Shown here: one piece after another, positions 27,011 through 35,874 of the stretch
Position numbering within the stretch: the stretch's first letter is position 1
Layout: the number at the start of each line of letters is the position of its first letter
Origin: Verrucomicrobiota bacterium
GTDB taxonomy: Bacteria; Verrucomicrobiota; Verrucomicrobiia; Opitutales; UBA953
Assembly: GCA_015061905.1 (NCBI GenBank)
Contig: SUVQ01000004.1
Span: 124,001-188,000 of the forward strand
Length of the DNA: 64,000 nucleotides
Reading direction: 5' to 3'
Made by a program: the position numbers and the translations under genes
Notes under the pieces: generated by a model
The model's database searches: none
What the model was told of the DNA's origin: nothing
The model's input: only the letters and a program-made list of their open reading frames with translations

Positions 27011-28303
27011 CTACAGCGTGCAAAGCCCGTCGCAGAGGACGCGAACGGTTTTTTCGAGAGCGGCTTCGTCGTGAGCGGTTGAGATAAAGCAGGATTCGTA
27101 AGGCGAGGGCGGCAGGAAAACGCCGTTTTCGATTGCGTAGCGGAAGAGTTTTTTCGCTTTTTCGGGGTCGGATTGCGTCGCCTGCTCCAGATTTCGCACC
27201 GGATTTTCGTTAAAAAAGAGCGCGAACATGCCGCCGCAATGCGGGACTTGGAGCGCGATTCCGCGTTCCCGCGCCGTGCGGGTCAGCTCGCCCGCAAGTG
27301 TTTTTCCGAAGGCGGAGAGTTTTTCGTAAACGCTTTTTTCCCGAATGAGTTTTTCCAACGCCGCAACGCCCGCCGCGAGCGAAACGGGATGCCCGCAGAA
27401 CGTTCCCGCCTGATAAACTCCGCCGAGCGGCGCAAGGCAATCCATGATTTCCGCCCGCCCGCCGAACGCGCCCACGGGAAGCCCGCCGCCGATGATTTTT
27501 CCCAAACAAACCAAGTCCGGGCGCACCTCGTGGACGCCCATCGTTCCTTGCAGGGAAATGCGGAATCCGGTCATCACTTCGTCAAAAATCAGCAACGCGC
27601 CGCAACGCGCAGTCAGCTCGCGAAGCTTGGCGAGAAAACCGGGCTCGGGCATGATGAAGCCGATGTTTCCGAGAAAGGGCTCGACGATAATTGCGGCGAT
27701 TTCGTTCCCGCGCTCCGCGAAAAGTTTTTCGGCGGCGTCAAAATCGTTATACGGAAGGACGAACGTGTCTGCCGCCGTTCCCGGAGTAACGCCGAGGCTG
27801 TCGGGCTGCCCGAACGTCATCGCGCCGGAGCCGGATTTTACGAGCAAAGAATCGACGTGTCCGTGGTAACCGCCGGCAAATTTTACGATTTTGGTGCGTT
27901 GCGTAAAGCCGCGTGCCAAGCGGATGGCAGACATCGTTGCCTCCGTGCCGGAGTTTGTCATGCGCACTTTTTCGACGGCGGGAACGGTCTGGGTAATCAG
28001 TTCCGCCATGCACACTTCGACGGGAGCGTTGGTGCCGAAGCCGAGCCCGCAGTCGACGGCGGCATGCACGGCGGAGCGAATTTCGGGATCGTTGTGCCCG
28101 AAAATTGCCGGTCCCCAAGTCAGGACGTAGTCGATAAATTCGTTCCCGTCGGGCGTCGTAAGGCGGCAACCGCTTGCGCTTTGCGTGTAAAACGGCTCCA
28201 TACCGACGTTGTGGAACGCGCGCACCGGAGAATTGACGCCGCCGGGAATGAGCCTTTGGGCGCGTTGAAAAAGTTTGGAAGATGCGGGAAAGGAAGTCGT
28301 CAT
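27011..28303 (-). CDS. hemL: Glutamate-1-semialdehyde 2,1-aminomutase
   Basis: 430 residues. HemL turns glutamate-1-semialdehyde into 5-aminolevulinate, the tetrapyrrole precursor of the C5 pathway. It is a PLP enzyme of class III aminotransferase fold: NSGTEATMSAIRLAR binds phosphate, FDEVMTGFR has the conserved Asp, and the PLP lysine is in CLGKIIGGGLPVGAFGG. The N-terminus FQRAQRLIPGGVNSPVRAF is diagnostic of HemL. Haem made here could serve the cytochrome bd encoded at 41.4-43.9 kb. Confidence 0.96.
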   Translation of the reverse strand: MTTSFPASSKLFQRAQRLIPGGVNSPVRAFHNVGMEPFYTQSASGCRLTTPDGNEFIDYVLTWGPAIFGHNDPEIRSAVHAAVDCGLGFGTNAPVEVCMAELITQTVPAVEKVRMTNSGTEATMSAIRLARGFTQRTKIVKFAGGYHGHVDSLLVKSGSGAMTFGQPDSLGVTPGTAADTFVLPYNDFDAAEKLFAERGNEIAAIIVEPFLGNIGFIMPEPGFLAKLRELTARCGALLIFDEVMTGFRISLQGTMGVHEVRPDLVCLGKIIGGGLPVGAFGGRAEIMDCLAPLGGVYQAGTFCGHPVSLAAGVAALEKLIREKSVYEKLSAFGKTLAGELTRTARERGIALQVPHCGGMFALFFNENPVRNLEQATQSDPEKAKKLFRYAIENGVFLPPSPYESCFISTAHDEAALEKTVRVLCDGLCTL

Positions 28304-28486
28304 TTTTTTTTGAAAAAATAAATATGCGGAATTGAACGTTCCCGCATCGCGAGTTTCAAGAAAAGAAAGAGGCTTTGACTCAGAAATTTGCCCGTTAGCG
28401 CAGGAATACTTTGCTTTGCGCCTTAGAGGCGTTGTGCGAAATTTTTACGCAGCTCAAAAAATGCGCGTTTCCCGGGGAAGCAATTC

Positions 28487-28515
28487 TTGAAGCGAACTCG
28501 CAATAAGTGTAAAAT
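28487..28515 (+). promoter_or_regulatory. Sigma70-type promoter for kdsB
   Basis: TTGAAG (28487-28492), a 17-base spacer and TAAAAT (28510-28515), 24 bases before the kdsB ATG. It sits in the divergent gap between hemL and kdsB. Confidence 0.6.
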
Positions 28516-28539
28516 ACACGGAAAACAAACCCAAATCTC

Positions 28540-29295
28540 ATGTCCAATACCTCTGTAAAAGCAACCGTTGCTATTCCTGCGCGTCTCGGTTCGACGCGCC
28601 TTCCGGGGAAAGTTCTCCTCGATCTCGGCGGCAAACCCGTCGTGCAGCACGTTTGGGAACGTGTTTGCAAAATGAAAAATGCGGCGCGAGTCGTGATTCT
28701 TGCCGACACGGAAGAAGTGCGTTCGGCGGCGACGGCATTCGGCGCGGAAGTGATTATGACTTCGCCGGAATGCCGCTCGGGAACGGAACGCCTTTCCTCG
28801 GTGCTTGCGCAGTTGCCCGGCGAATTTTTCCTGAATGTTCAGGGCGACGAGCCTTTTGTCGATACGGAGATGCTCGACGCACTTGTCGACCGCTATGCGG
28901 AAACGCGTTGTGAGTTGGTGACGGCGGTGGCGAAAATCACCGATCCTGCGAAGTTGCAAAATCCGAACGTTGTCAAAGTGGTTCGCGGGAGCGACGGTCG
29001 CGCGATTTATTTTTCGCGGTCGGCGGTGCCGTATCTGCGCGGCGTTCCCGCGGAAGACTGGATTACGAGCGGGAAAAACACGTGGTGGTCGCATATCGGC
29101 GTTTACGGCTATGCGCGCTCGACGCTGGAAGCGCACCCGACGATGCCGGTTACCGTGCTCGAAACGGTCGAATCGCTCGAACAGCTTCGCTTCATCGATC
29201 GCGGAATGAGTTTCCAAACGATTGAAACGGATTATCACCCCGTTGCCATCGATACGGCGGAGGACCTCGAAAACGCACGCAAACTTTTTGCCTAA
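28540..29295 (+). CDS. kdsB: 3-deoxy-manno-octulosonate cytidylyltransferase
   Basis: 251 residues. KdsB activates Kdo to CMP-Kdo for the LPS inner core. IPARLGSTRLPGKVL is the nucleotide-binding loop, SGTERLSSVL and NVQGDEPF are the signature segments, and the C-terminal ETVESLEQLRFIDRG is diagnostic of the family. kdsD follows 127 bases downstream, so two Kdo-pathway steps sit together. Confidence 0.96.
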   Translation: MSNTSVKATVAIPARLGSTRLPGKVLLDLGGKPVVQHVWERVCKMKNAARVVILADTEEVRSAATAFGAEVIMTSPECRSGTERLSSVLAQLPGEFFLNVQGDEPFVDTEMLDALVDRYAETRCELVTAVAKITDPAKLQNPNVVKVVRGSDGRAIYFSRSAVPYLRGVPAEDWITSGKNTWWSHIGVYGYARSTLEAHPTMPVTVLETVESLEQLRFIDRGMSFQTIETDYHPVAIDTAEDLENARKLFA

Positions 29296-29342
29296 GGGTT
29301 TTCGGTTACGGATTCGCACAGGCAAGCACGGCTAATATCACG

Positions 29343-29360
29343 TTCCCGTCCAAGCGGGAA
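29343..29360 (+). other. Small hairpin with the GGGAACG word between kdsB and kdsD
   Basis: TTCCCG (29343-29348), loop of six, CGGGAA (29355-29360), framed by CACGG and CCGTG. It uses one full motif and one partial inverted copy. It has no T-run and is unlikely to be a full terminator. Confidence 0.45.
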
Positions 29361-29422
29361 TCATCCGTGAAAATCTGTGCTTAAAATTAAAACAAACGAA
29401 CAAACGACGAATTTTTATCAAA

Positions 29423-30403
29423 ATGACGAACGAACAGATTATTGAGGCGGGAAAACACGTGCTCGGTGCGGAAGCGGATGCGCTTCGCGTGATGCAGGGC
29501 GGATTGGACGAAAATTTTGCCCGCGCCGTGGAAATTCTTTTCGCGGCGGAGCGCAAAGTGGTGATTTCCGGCGTGGGAAAATCCGGGCTTATCGGACAAA
29601 AAATCGCGGCGACGATGTGTTCGACGGGAACGCCCGCAATTTTCCTGCACAGCGCGGACGCTGTTCACGGCGACCTCGGAATCTGCCAGCCGGGCGATCC
29701 CGTCGTGCTTATTTCCAAAAGCGGAACGACTTCGGAAGTGGTGCGTTTGCTTCCGAGCCTGAAAAAAATGGGTTCGAAAATCATCGCCATCGTCGCGAAT
29801 AAAAATTCTCCCTTGGCGGAAAAAGCGGATGTTGTTCTCGATATCGGCGTGAAAACCGAAGCGGACCCGATCGGGATCGTTCCCACGACGAGCACGACGC
29901 TCCAACTCGCGATGGGCGACGCGCTTGCCGCCGCGCTGATGCACAAACGCCATTTCGGGGAAAAAGATTTTGCGCAATTCCACCCGGCGGGACAACTCGG
30001 GCGCAATTTGCTTTTGACCGTGAAGGACGTGATGCACCCGCTCGGGAAAATCGCGGTCGTTCCCGCCGAGGCTTCATTGCGCGATACTGTCGTGGCGATG
30101 ACGGCGTTCCCGCACGGCGCGGCACTCGTGGCGGAAGAAGACGGAACTTTGCTCGGAATTATAACGGACGGCGATTTGCGCCGCGCGCTTCATAAATACG
30201 AAAATCTTTCCGGCGTTCCCGCCAGGGAATTAATGACGGCGAAACCGGTTTGCGCTTTCGTCGCGATGTCGCTCGGCGATGCGGCGCGCGTGATGGAAGA
30301 TCGCCCGTCGCAGATCTCCGTTTTGCCGGTGCTTGATGAGCCGGGCGGAAAAATCGCGGGGCTGATTCGTATTCACGATATTTACCAGGCGGGCTTGGTT
30401 TAG
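29423..30403 (+). CDS. kdsD: Arabinose-5-phosphate isomerase (KdsD/KpsF)
   Basis: 326 residues. It interconverts ribulose-5-phosphate and arabinose-5-phosphate, the first Kdo precursor. The SIS domain (residues 30-165) shows GVGKSGLIGQKIA, ISKSGTTSEVV and FGEKDFAQFHPAGQLGR, typical of KdsD. Two CBS domains follow (VKDVMHPLGK onward and ARELMTAKPV onward), which usually sense nucleotides. The full architecture is intact. Confidence 0.95.
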   Translation: MTNEQIIEAGKHVLGAEADALRVMQGGLDENFARAVEILFAAERKVVISGVGKSGLIGQKIAATMCSTGTPAIFLHSADAVHGDLGICQPGDPVVLISKSGTTSEVVRLLPSLKKMGSKIIAIVANKNSPLAEKADVVLDIGVKTEADPIGIVPTTSTTLQLAMGDALAAALMHKRHFGEKDFAQFHPAGQLGRNLLLTVKDVMHPLGKIAVVPAEASLRDTVVAMTAFPHGAALVAEEDGTLLGIITDGDLRRALHKYENLSGVPARELMTAKPVCAFVAMSLGDAARVMEDRPSQISVLPVLDEPGGKIAGLIRIHDIYQAGLV

Positions 30404-30411
30404 TTGGAAAG

Positions 30412-30487
30412 AATCAGGAATTAAAAGTTCGGAATTAGGAGTTAGGAAGGATGCTAATTTCTAATTTCTAATTCCTGATTTTTTTGT
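30412..30487 (+). terminator. Terminator-like hairpin after kdsD
   Basis: AATCAGGAATTA (30412-30423) pairs with TAATTCCTGATT (30469-30480), and seven T residues follow. The loop itself is filled with AATTAGG words of the same kind as the hairpin at 586. Confidence 0.6.
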
Positions 30488-30501
30488 TCTAATCGCCGGA
30501 T

Positions 30502-32013
30502 ATGAAATTTCCGGCTCCAGGATGCCTCGCCGAGTGGCGGGCGAATTTGCCGCCGATGCGGGAACGCATTGTCGGTGCGCTTGCGGCGTTGACCGTAATT
30601 TCGACGCTTTGGTATGTGTCCGGAATGGGCGCGGTTCCGGTGATTGTCGCCGTTGCGATGTCGGCACTTACGTTTTTGACGGCGTTTGTGCCGCTTCCGT
30701 TTCGCGACGGTTCGCGCGAAATCGGGCGGGATAATTTGCGGCGGCTTCTGCGTTTCCCGGGATTTTGGCTGGGTGGTGCACTTTTGGCGTGGATGCTTTG
30801 CCAGCATTTGAATCCGAGCGTGGAGGTTTTCCTGCCGGAGCGCGGCTGGTGGATGTTCGGGTATTTCGACGAATACGTTGCATGGCTTCCGAACGGAGTT
30901 TTGGCTCCCTTCGGAATGGACGGCGATCCGATCGGCATGAATGCCTTACGGCAAATGTGTGTGTTCGGAAGCGGCTGGTTTCTGTTGTGTGCGCTCTGGT
31001 GCGGGTTGCGTTCCCGCCGGGTGCGGCATTGGTTTGCTTGGGCATTGGTGCTGAACGCGGTTTTGCTCGCCGTATTTTGCCTGCTGTCATGGAGCAATGA
31101 TTTTACTTCGGGTTATCTCGGCTACAAAACGGGCGCGAAGAGCTTTTTCGGAGTTTTTTCCTATAAAAACCATGCAGGTGAATTTTTTGTTTTGAGTTTG
31201 GCGTTGACGGTCGCTCTCTCTCTGACTGTTTGGCGGCGCAACACGGAACGATTCAAAAAAAGCGGCTCGCATGTTTTACTTGCTGTTTTTGCTTTGTTTT
31301 TGTGGATTGCGGCTTTGTGCACGGCGAGCTTCGCGGGAATCGCGCTTGCGGCGGCGTGGGTCGTGGTCGTTCCCGCGTTGATTTTGTGCTCGAAGCTGAT
31401 GAGCCGGGCGGCGTGGATTGCTTCGGCGTTTGTCGGAACGATGATTTTGGGTTTGGCGGCGGTTTGGTTCGCGACGGCAGACATGGAGTCCACATGGAAA
31501 AAAGTGGAAACGAAATTTGATTTAATGAAAAAAGAGGAAATTGACGATCGCGCACCGCTTCGCGAGCTTTCTTGGAAAATGATTCGTCAGGACAAAACGC
31601 GGGAATGGTTCGGCTGGGGCGCGGGAGCGTATCGCTGGGTGGCACCGCCGTATCAGTCTCGCATGCCGGAATTTTTGAACAAAAAAGGGCAGCTGAAAAC
31701 GCGCACGGAATACGCGCATTGCGATCCGTTGCAAATGATTGCGGAATGGGGCTATGCCGGCGCGGGAATTTTCTTCGCGGGAACGCTGTGGTTTTTTGCT
31801 TTTGCCGTAAAAAATATTCGGCGTTGGCGTGTGCCGACTGTCGCGCTGCTGTGCGGGATCGCGTTTTTTATCGCGCATTCGACGATGGATTTCGTGTCTT
31901 ACAATCCGGCTTTGCTGCAAATGCTTGCCGTGCTTGTTGCCGGATTTCGCTGGAGTTTAAAATCCGCCGAAAGCGCATCGCCTAAAGGCGTGCCGCACGC
32001 GAAGAGCGTTTAA
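30502..32013 (+). CDS. O-antigen ligase-like membrane protein (Wzy_C family)
   Basis: 503 residues with about ten membrane segments. A large periplasmic loop lies between residues 335 and 415 and contains RAPLRELSWKMI, WFGWGAGAYRWVAPPY and YAHCDPLQMIAEWGYAG. The pattern 'G.G.g.y' then 'H.d.lq...E.G..G' in that loop is what O-antigen ligases and polymerases share. Such proteins attach or polymerise O-antigen at the periplasmic face. Position next to the Kdo genes supports an LPS role, but exact chemistry cannot be told. Confidence 0.75.
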   Translation: MKFPAPGCLAEWRANLPPMRERIVGALAALTVISTLWYVSGMGAVPVIVAVAMSALTFLTAFVPLPFRDGSREIGRDNLRRLLRFPGFWLGGALLAWMLCQHLNPSVEVFLPERGWWMFGYFDEYVAWLPNGVLAPFGMDGDPIGMNALRQMCVFGSGWFLLCALWCGLRSRRVRHWFAWALVLNAVLLAVFCLLSWSNDFTSGYLGYKTGAKSFFGVFSYKNHAGEFFVLSLALTVALSLTVWRRNTERFKKSGSHVLLAVFALFLWIAALCTASFAGIALAAAWVVVVPALILCSKLMSRAAWIASAFVGTMILGLAAVWFATADMESTWKKVETKFDLMKKEEIDDRAPLRELSWKMIRQDKTREWFGWGAGAYRWVAPPYQSRMPEFLNKKGQLKTRTEYAHCDPLQMIAEWGYAGAGIFFAGTLWFFAFAVKNIRRWRVPTVALLCGIAFFIAHSTMDFVSYNPALLQMLAVLVAGFRWSLKSAESASPKGVPHAKSV

Positions 32014-32058
32014 TCTCCCTTTCAATTTGCGGTAAATACGAGTAAGCTTCTTCCCCGT

Positions 32059-32499
32059 ATGACAGAAGAAGTATTGCAAGCCATTCCGCATCGCCCGCCG
32101 TTTTTGTTTATCGACAAAGTTCTCGAAACGCGAGACGACGGCATCGTGTGTTCCCGCACGTTTCGTTCCGACGAAAAATTCTACGAAGGGCATTATCCGA
32201 ACGCGCCGCTCACGCCGGGCGTTTTGCTCTGCGAAAGCGTTTTTCAGTCCGCCGCGATTTACCTGGTGAAAAAAGCGCAGTCAAGCGGGAACGCGGATTT
32301 CGCGAACCGCACGCCGGTGCTTTGCCGTATCGAAAACGCCAAGTTCAAAGGCATGGTTTTCCCCGGCGACGAAATCATCATCGACGTGAAAGACGGCGAA
32401 ACGCTCGCCGGGTTTTATTACCTCTCCGGGAATGTAAAATCCAAAGGCAAAACCGTTCTCCAAATTAAATTCGCCCTCGCCATGCTCGAAAAAAAATAA
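32059..32499 (+). CDS. fabZ: FabZ-like 3-hydroxyacyl-ACP dehydratase
   Basis: 146 residues of hot-dog fold. The catalytic His is in EGHYPNAPLTPGVL and the Glu in CESVFQSA; IPHRPPFLFIDKV is the usual start. It dehydrates 3-hydroxyacyl-ACP in fatty acid elongation. A second FabZ domain is fused to LpxC at 50749. fabI follows, but a 438-bp cassette with a GxxExxY gene lies between. Confidence 0.85.
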   Translation: MTEEVLQAIPHRPPFLFIDKVLETRDDGIVCSRTFRSDEKFYEGHYPNAPLTPGVLLCESVFQSAAIYLVKKAQSSGNADFANRTPVLCRIENAKFKGMVFPGDEIIIDVKDGETLAGFYYLSGNVKSKGKTVLQIKFALAMLEKK

Positions 32500-32510
32500 A
32501 AAAAGTGTCT

Positions 32511-32948
32511 CCACAAATTTTCACTAATTTCACAAATGGGATCTGACGAAAATTTTCTTTTAAAAAAGGAATGTTACGATATCGTCGGCGTTGCAATGAA
32601 GGTTCATTCGGCACTCGGTTTCGGATTTCTTGAAGCTGTTTACCAAGAAGCGTTGGCACTCGGCTTTGATTTGGCAAAAATCCCGTTTAGTGAGCAACAC
32701 GAACTGAAAATTCGTTTGTGGGGACGGGAATTGAAGAAAACCTATTACGCAGATTTTCTCGTTTTTGACCAAATTATTGTGGAAATCAAAGCACAAAAAG
32801 CTCTTAGCTCCGCCGATGAATCACAATTACTTAATTATATGAAAGCATCTGGGAAACAGATTGGACTGCTGATAAATTTCGGAGCTCCGAGTCTTGAATT
32901 TAAACGTTTCGTCAGATAAAAATTTGCGAAATTTGTGAAAATTTGTGG
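32511..32948. mobile_element. Small cassette: GxxExxY gene bounded by 27-bp inverted repeats
   Basis: The left end 32511-32537 (CCACAAATTTTCACTAATTT and on) and the right end 32922-32948 are inverted copies with two internal mismatches. The unit contains one gene, whose ATG lies within the left repeat and whose stop is three bases before the right one. It interrupts fabZ-fabI, is AT-richer than its flanks and lacks the GGGAACG word. There is no transposase. Movement is inferred from structure only; no target duplication was looked for beyond the sequence shown. Confidence 0.55.
32536..32919 (+). CDS. GxxExxY protein, PD-(D/E)XK nuclease-like
   Basis: 127 residues. The name-giving motif is GFLEAVY (GxxExxY), in ALGFGFLEAVYQEAL. 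A PD-(D/E)XK-like core follows: Asp in YYADFLVF and E-x-K in VEIKAQKAL, with a Gln in ESQLLNYM. The family is abundant and of unknown role; some members are annotated as PD-(D/E)XK nuclease superfamily. It sits in an inverted-repeat-bounded cassette between fabZ and fabI, and its codon use is AT-richer than theirs. Confidence 0.88.
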   Translation: MGSDENFLLKKECYDIVGVAMKVHSALGFGFLEAVYQEALALGFDLAKIPFSEQHELKIRLWGRELKKTYYADFLVFDQIIVEIKAQKALSSADESQLLNYMKASGKQIGLLINFGAPSLEFKRFVR

Positions 32949-32961
32949 AAAGAGAAATATT

Positions 32962-33756
32962 ATGAATTTTTTGAAACTCGAAGGTAAAAAAATTGTCGTT
33001 ACGGGTGTGGCAAACCGCAAATCCGTAGCGTGGTTCACGGCAAAAACGCTCGAAGAAGCGGGCGCGCAGGTCATTTATTCCGTGCGCTCGCGGGAACGCG
33101 CGGATTCGCTCGCAAAATTGCTCGAAGGCAAACCCGTTTACATTTGCGATGTCGAACGCGAAGACGAAATTCCTGCGCTCGCCGAAGCCGTCGCGCGCGA
33201 CCACGGGAACGTCGACGGGCTCGTGCACAGCATCGCGTTCGCGAATTACGCGGACGGTTTTAAACCGTTTCACGAAACCAAGCGCGCGGATTTTCTGCAG
33301 GCAACGGCGATTTCTGCCTTCTCGCTCGTCGAGCTTTCCCGCGCGTTTGCGCCGCACATGAACGCGGGCTCGGCGGTCGTTTCCGTCGGGATTTCCTCGC
33401 AGGTTACGGCGGCGAATTACGGTTATATGTCGCCGATTAAGGCGGCTCTCGAATCGGCTTCGCGCTTTTTGGCAAAATCGTTTGCCGGGCAAAATATCCG
33501 TTTCAATTCCGTGAACGCGGGACCGCTCAAAACCTCGGCTTCGGCTGGCATTCCGGGCTATTTGAAAAATTATCTTTTCGCGGAAAAACTTACGATGCGC
33601 AAAGCGAACATCACAACGCAGGAAGTTGCCGACGCGATTGTGTGGCTCCTGTCGCCGCGCTCGTCCGGCGTGAACGCGCAATCGCTCGTCGTCGATGCCG
33701 GCATGGGCTGGAATTTCTTCGAGGAAAGCGTTGTCGAAAAGGCAACGGAGCTTTGA
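32962..33756 (+). CDS. fabI: Enoyl-ACP reductase (NADH), FabI
   Basis: 264 residues. FabI does the last reduction of fatty acid elongation. The short-chain dehydrogenase core is present: VVTGVANRKSVAW replaces the usual GxxxGxG as in other FabI, catalytic Y-x6-K is seen in ANYGYMSPIKAALES, and NAGPLKTSASAGI is the substrate-binding loop. ATG at 32962 is chosen because it opens LKLEGKKIVVTG. The right end of the GxxExxY cassette is 13 bases upstream and may supply or disturb the leader. Confidence 0.93.
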   Translation: MNFLKLEGKKIVVTGVANRKSVAWFTAKTLEEAGAQVIYSVRSRERADSLAKLLEGKPVYICDVEREDEIPALAEAVARDHGNVDGLVHSIAFANYADGFKPFHETKRADFLQATAISAFSLVELSRAFAPHMNAGSAVVSVGISSQVTAANYGYMSPIKAALESASRFLAKSFAGQNIRFNSVNAGPLKTSASAGIPGYLKNYLFAEKLTMRKANITTQEVADAIVWLLSPRSSGVNAQSLVVDAGMGWNFFEESVVEKATEL

Positions 33757-33893
33757 GGATATCGGGAGCTCGTGACTGGGAGCTGGTAACTGGGAGCTGG
33801 GTGCTCAACTCATTTTCTTTAATCTTTAATCTCTAATCTTTAACCTTTTTTTTAGCGTGCGTTCCCGGTGCGGGCTTGTAAAATCTTCGGGCA
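33757..33893. other. Gap with short direct repeats and a possible -10 box
   Basis: GACTGGGAGCTGG-type words repeat in tandem near 33775-33802, followed by TTTAATCTTTAATCTCTAATC. TAAAAT at 33879-33884 is a plausible -10 box for nadE, whose ATG is nine bases further. The preceding GGGCTTGTA resembles GGGCTTATA before the M24 peptidase. No clear -35 box. Confidence 0.4.
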
Positions 33894-35852
33894 ATGTTCA
33901 AATCCTCTATTGATTTCGGTTTGGTAAAAGTTGCGGCGGCTTCGCCGAAAGTGCATTTGGCAAACGTTCCCGCGAACGTGCGTGCGATCGGCGATGCCAT
34001 GCACCGCGCGGCGGCGCAGGGAGCGGCGATTGTCGCGTTTCCGGAACTTTCTCTTACGGGCGCGTCCTGCGGAGATTTGTTTTTCCAAACGAAAATTTCG
34101 GAGGACGTGGAGCGCGGTTTGAAAAGTCTTGCAGCACTAACGTCTACGCTTGACGTTACGGCAATTGTCGGTGCGCCCATTTTAATTCGGCATCGCCTTT
34201 ACGATTGCGCGGTTGTTCTTTCCGGCGGCATGATTTGCGGGATTGTTCCGAAAACGTTTTTGCAAAACACGCGTGAGTTTTCCGAAAAACGCTGGTTTGC
34301 TTCGGCGGGCGAATTGCCTGTTGCGGAAGTCGAAATCGGAGGCGTGCTCGTTCCCGTCGGCACGGATTTGATTTTTGAAAATAAATTTTTCAAAAAATGC
34401 GCGTTCGGAGCGGAAATCGGTGCGGATTTGCGGGCAACGGAACCGCCGAGCGGGAAACTCGCCCGCGCGGGAGCGTCGATGATTTTTAATCTTGCCGCGA
34501 TTCCCGAAATCGCCGGAAAATCCCGATTTTTCCGGGACGCGCTTAAAATGCAGTCGGCGCGGAGTTTTTCCGCTTATGTTTGTGCGAATGCGGGAGCGGG
34601 CGAATCGACGACGGATTCCGTTTTTTCGGGAACGTGTTGTGTCGCGCAAAACGGCGAAATGCTCGCCGAATCGGAAAAATTCCCGCGCGAAGAAAATTTG
34701 ATTTTTGCTCAAATCGACCTCGATTTGCTTGCCGCAAAACGCCTTCAGGACGCGTCTCTGCAAGATGATTTTTCGGCGGGAACGCAGAAAAACTTTCGCC
34801 GCGTGCATTTCGCGCTTTCTTCAACGCATACGGATTTCGCGGCGGAGCTTTTCGGAAAAGTATCCGCTTCCCCGTTTGTTCCGGCGGCGGAAGCTCTGCG
34901 CGACGAGTTTTGCCGCGAGGCTTTCGAAATCCAAGTTGCGGGCTTGGTGCGCCGCTTGGAACATACGCGCGCTAAAAACGTGGTGCTCGGCATCTCCGGC
35001 GGGCTGGATTCAACGCTCGCCATTTTGGTCGTGAAAGAAGCTTTTGCCCGGCTTGGGCTTGCGCCGTCCGGCATTCACGGCTACTCGCTTCCGGGACCGG
35101 GAACGTCTGCGAGAACGCGCAAAAATGCGTTGGATTTGATGAGGCGTCTCGGTATCGAAGCCAAGGAAATTTCCATCGCGGCGGCGGTGGCTCAGCATTT
35201 GCGCGATATCGCTCATCCGGAAGATTGTTTTGACGCAACTTACGAAAATGCGCAGGCACGGGAACGCACGCAGATTCTGATGGATTTGGCGAATCGCCTC
35301 GGCGGCTTTGTCGTGGGCACCGGAGATTTGTCCGAAGCGGCTCTTGGTTGGTGCACGTTTAACGGCGATCAAATGTCGATGTATCACGTCAATATCGGCG
35401 TGCCGAAAACTTTGATTCGCCACATAATTGCTTGGGCGGCGAGAGAAAAGGGCGATGCGGCGATTGCGCAAACTCTGCGGGATATTCTCGATACGCCGAT
35501 TTCTCCCGAGTTGAAACCGCCGGGAGAGAACGGCGAAATCGCTCAAAAAACCGAAGATCTTGTAGGTCCTTACGAATTGCACGATTTCTTCATTTACCAC
35601 TTTTGCGGGAACGGTTTTTCTCCCGAAAAAATTCTCTTTCTGGCGAAAAATGCTTTCGCGGGAACGTATGATGCGGAAACGATTGCAAAGTGGCTGAAGG
35701 TTTTTCTGCGGCGATTTTTCTCTCAGCAATTCAAGCGTTCCACTTGTCCGGACGGACCGAAGGTCGTCGAAATCGGTCTTTCCCCGCGCGGCGATTGGAA
35801 AATGCCGAGCGACGCAGATGCTTCGTCGTGGTTGGCGGACGTAAAATGTTAA
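33894..35852 (+). CDS. nadE: NAD+ synthetase with N-terminal nitrilase domain lacking the catalytic Cys
   Basis: 652 residues, as in two-domain NadE. It amidates deamido-NAD. The N-terminal glutaminase (nitrilase fold, residues 1-280) keeps Glu51 (FPELSLTG) and Lys120 (VPKTFLQ), but the nucleophile site reads FGAEIGADLR: Gly176 (codon GGT at 34419-34421) where the family has Cys in EICED. The C-terminal synthetase keeps the SGGLDS pyrophosphatase loop and GTGDLSEAALGWCT. It therefore probably uses free ammonia, unless the Cys is supplied elsewhere. This is inference from one residue and its neighbours. Confidence 0.9.
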   Translation: MFKSSIDFGLVKVAAASPKVHLANVPANVRAIGDAMHRAAAQGAAIVAFPELSLTGASCGDLFFQTKISEDVERGLKSLAALTSTLDVTAIVGAPILIRHRLYDCAVVLSGGMICGIVPKTFLQNTREFSEKRWFASAGELPVAEVEIGGVLVPVGTDLIFENKFFKKCAFGAEIGADLRATEPPSGKLARAGASMIFNLAAIPEIAGKSRFFRDALKMQSARSFSAYVCANAGAGESTTDSVFSGTCCVAQNGEMLAESEKFPREENLIFAQIDLDLLAAKRLQDASLQDDFSAGTQKNFRRVHFALSSTHTDFAAELFGKVSASPFVPAAEALRDEFCREAFEIQVAGLVRRLEHTRAKNVVLGISGGLDSTLAILVVKEAFARLGLAPSGIHGYSLPGPGTSARTRKNALDLMRRLGIEAKEISIAAAVAQHLRDIAHPEDCFDATYENAQARERTQILMDLANRLGGFVVGTGDLSEAALGWCTFNGDQMSMYHVNIGVPKTLIRHIIAWAAREKGDAAIAQTLRDILDTPISPELKPPGENGEIAQKTEDLVGPYELHDFFIYHFCGNGFSPEKILFLAKNAFAGTYDAETIAKWLKVFLRRFFSQQFKRSTCPDGPKVVEIGLSPRGDWKMPSDADASSWLADVKC

Positions 35853-35874
35853 ACAGAAGCTTTTTTTATTTTTT

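Noticed and set aside
27173-28321. A 382-codon open frame antisense to hemL
   Set aside because: HemL is complete on the minus strand; the antisense frame has no motif.
32511-32948. Calling the GxxExxY unit an insertion sequence
   Set aside because: The encoded protein has no DDE or serine/tyrosine recombinase motif. It is therefore reported only as a cassette with inverted ends.
33774-33845. Tandem GACTGGGAGCTGG words as a CRISPR array
   Set aside because: Units are about 13-16 bases, imperfect, and have no spacers. No cas gene is present.
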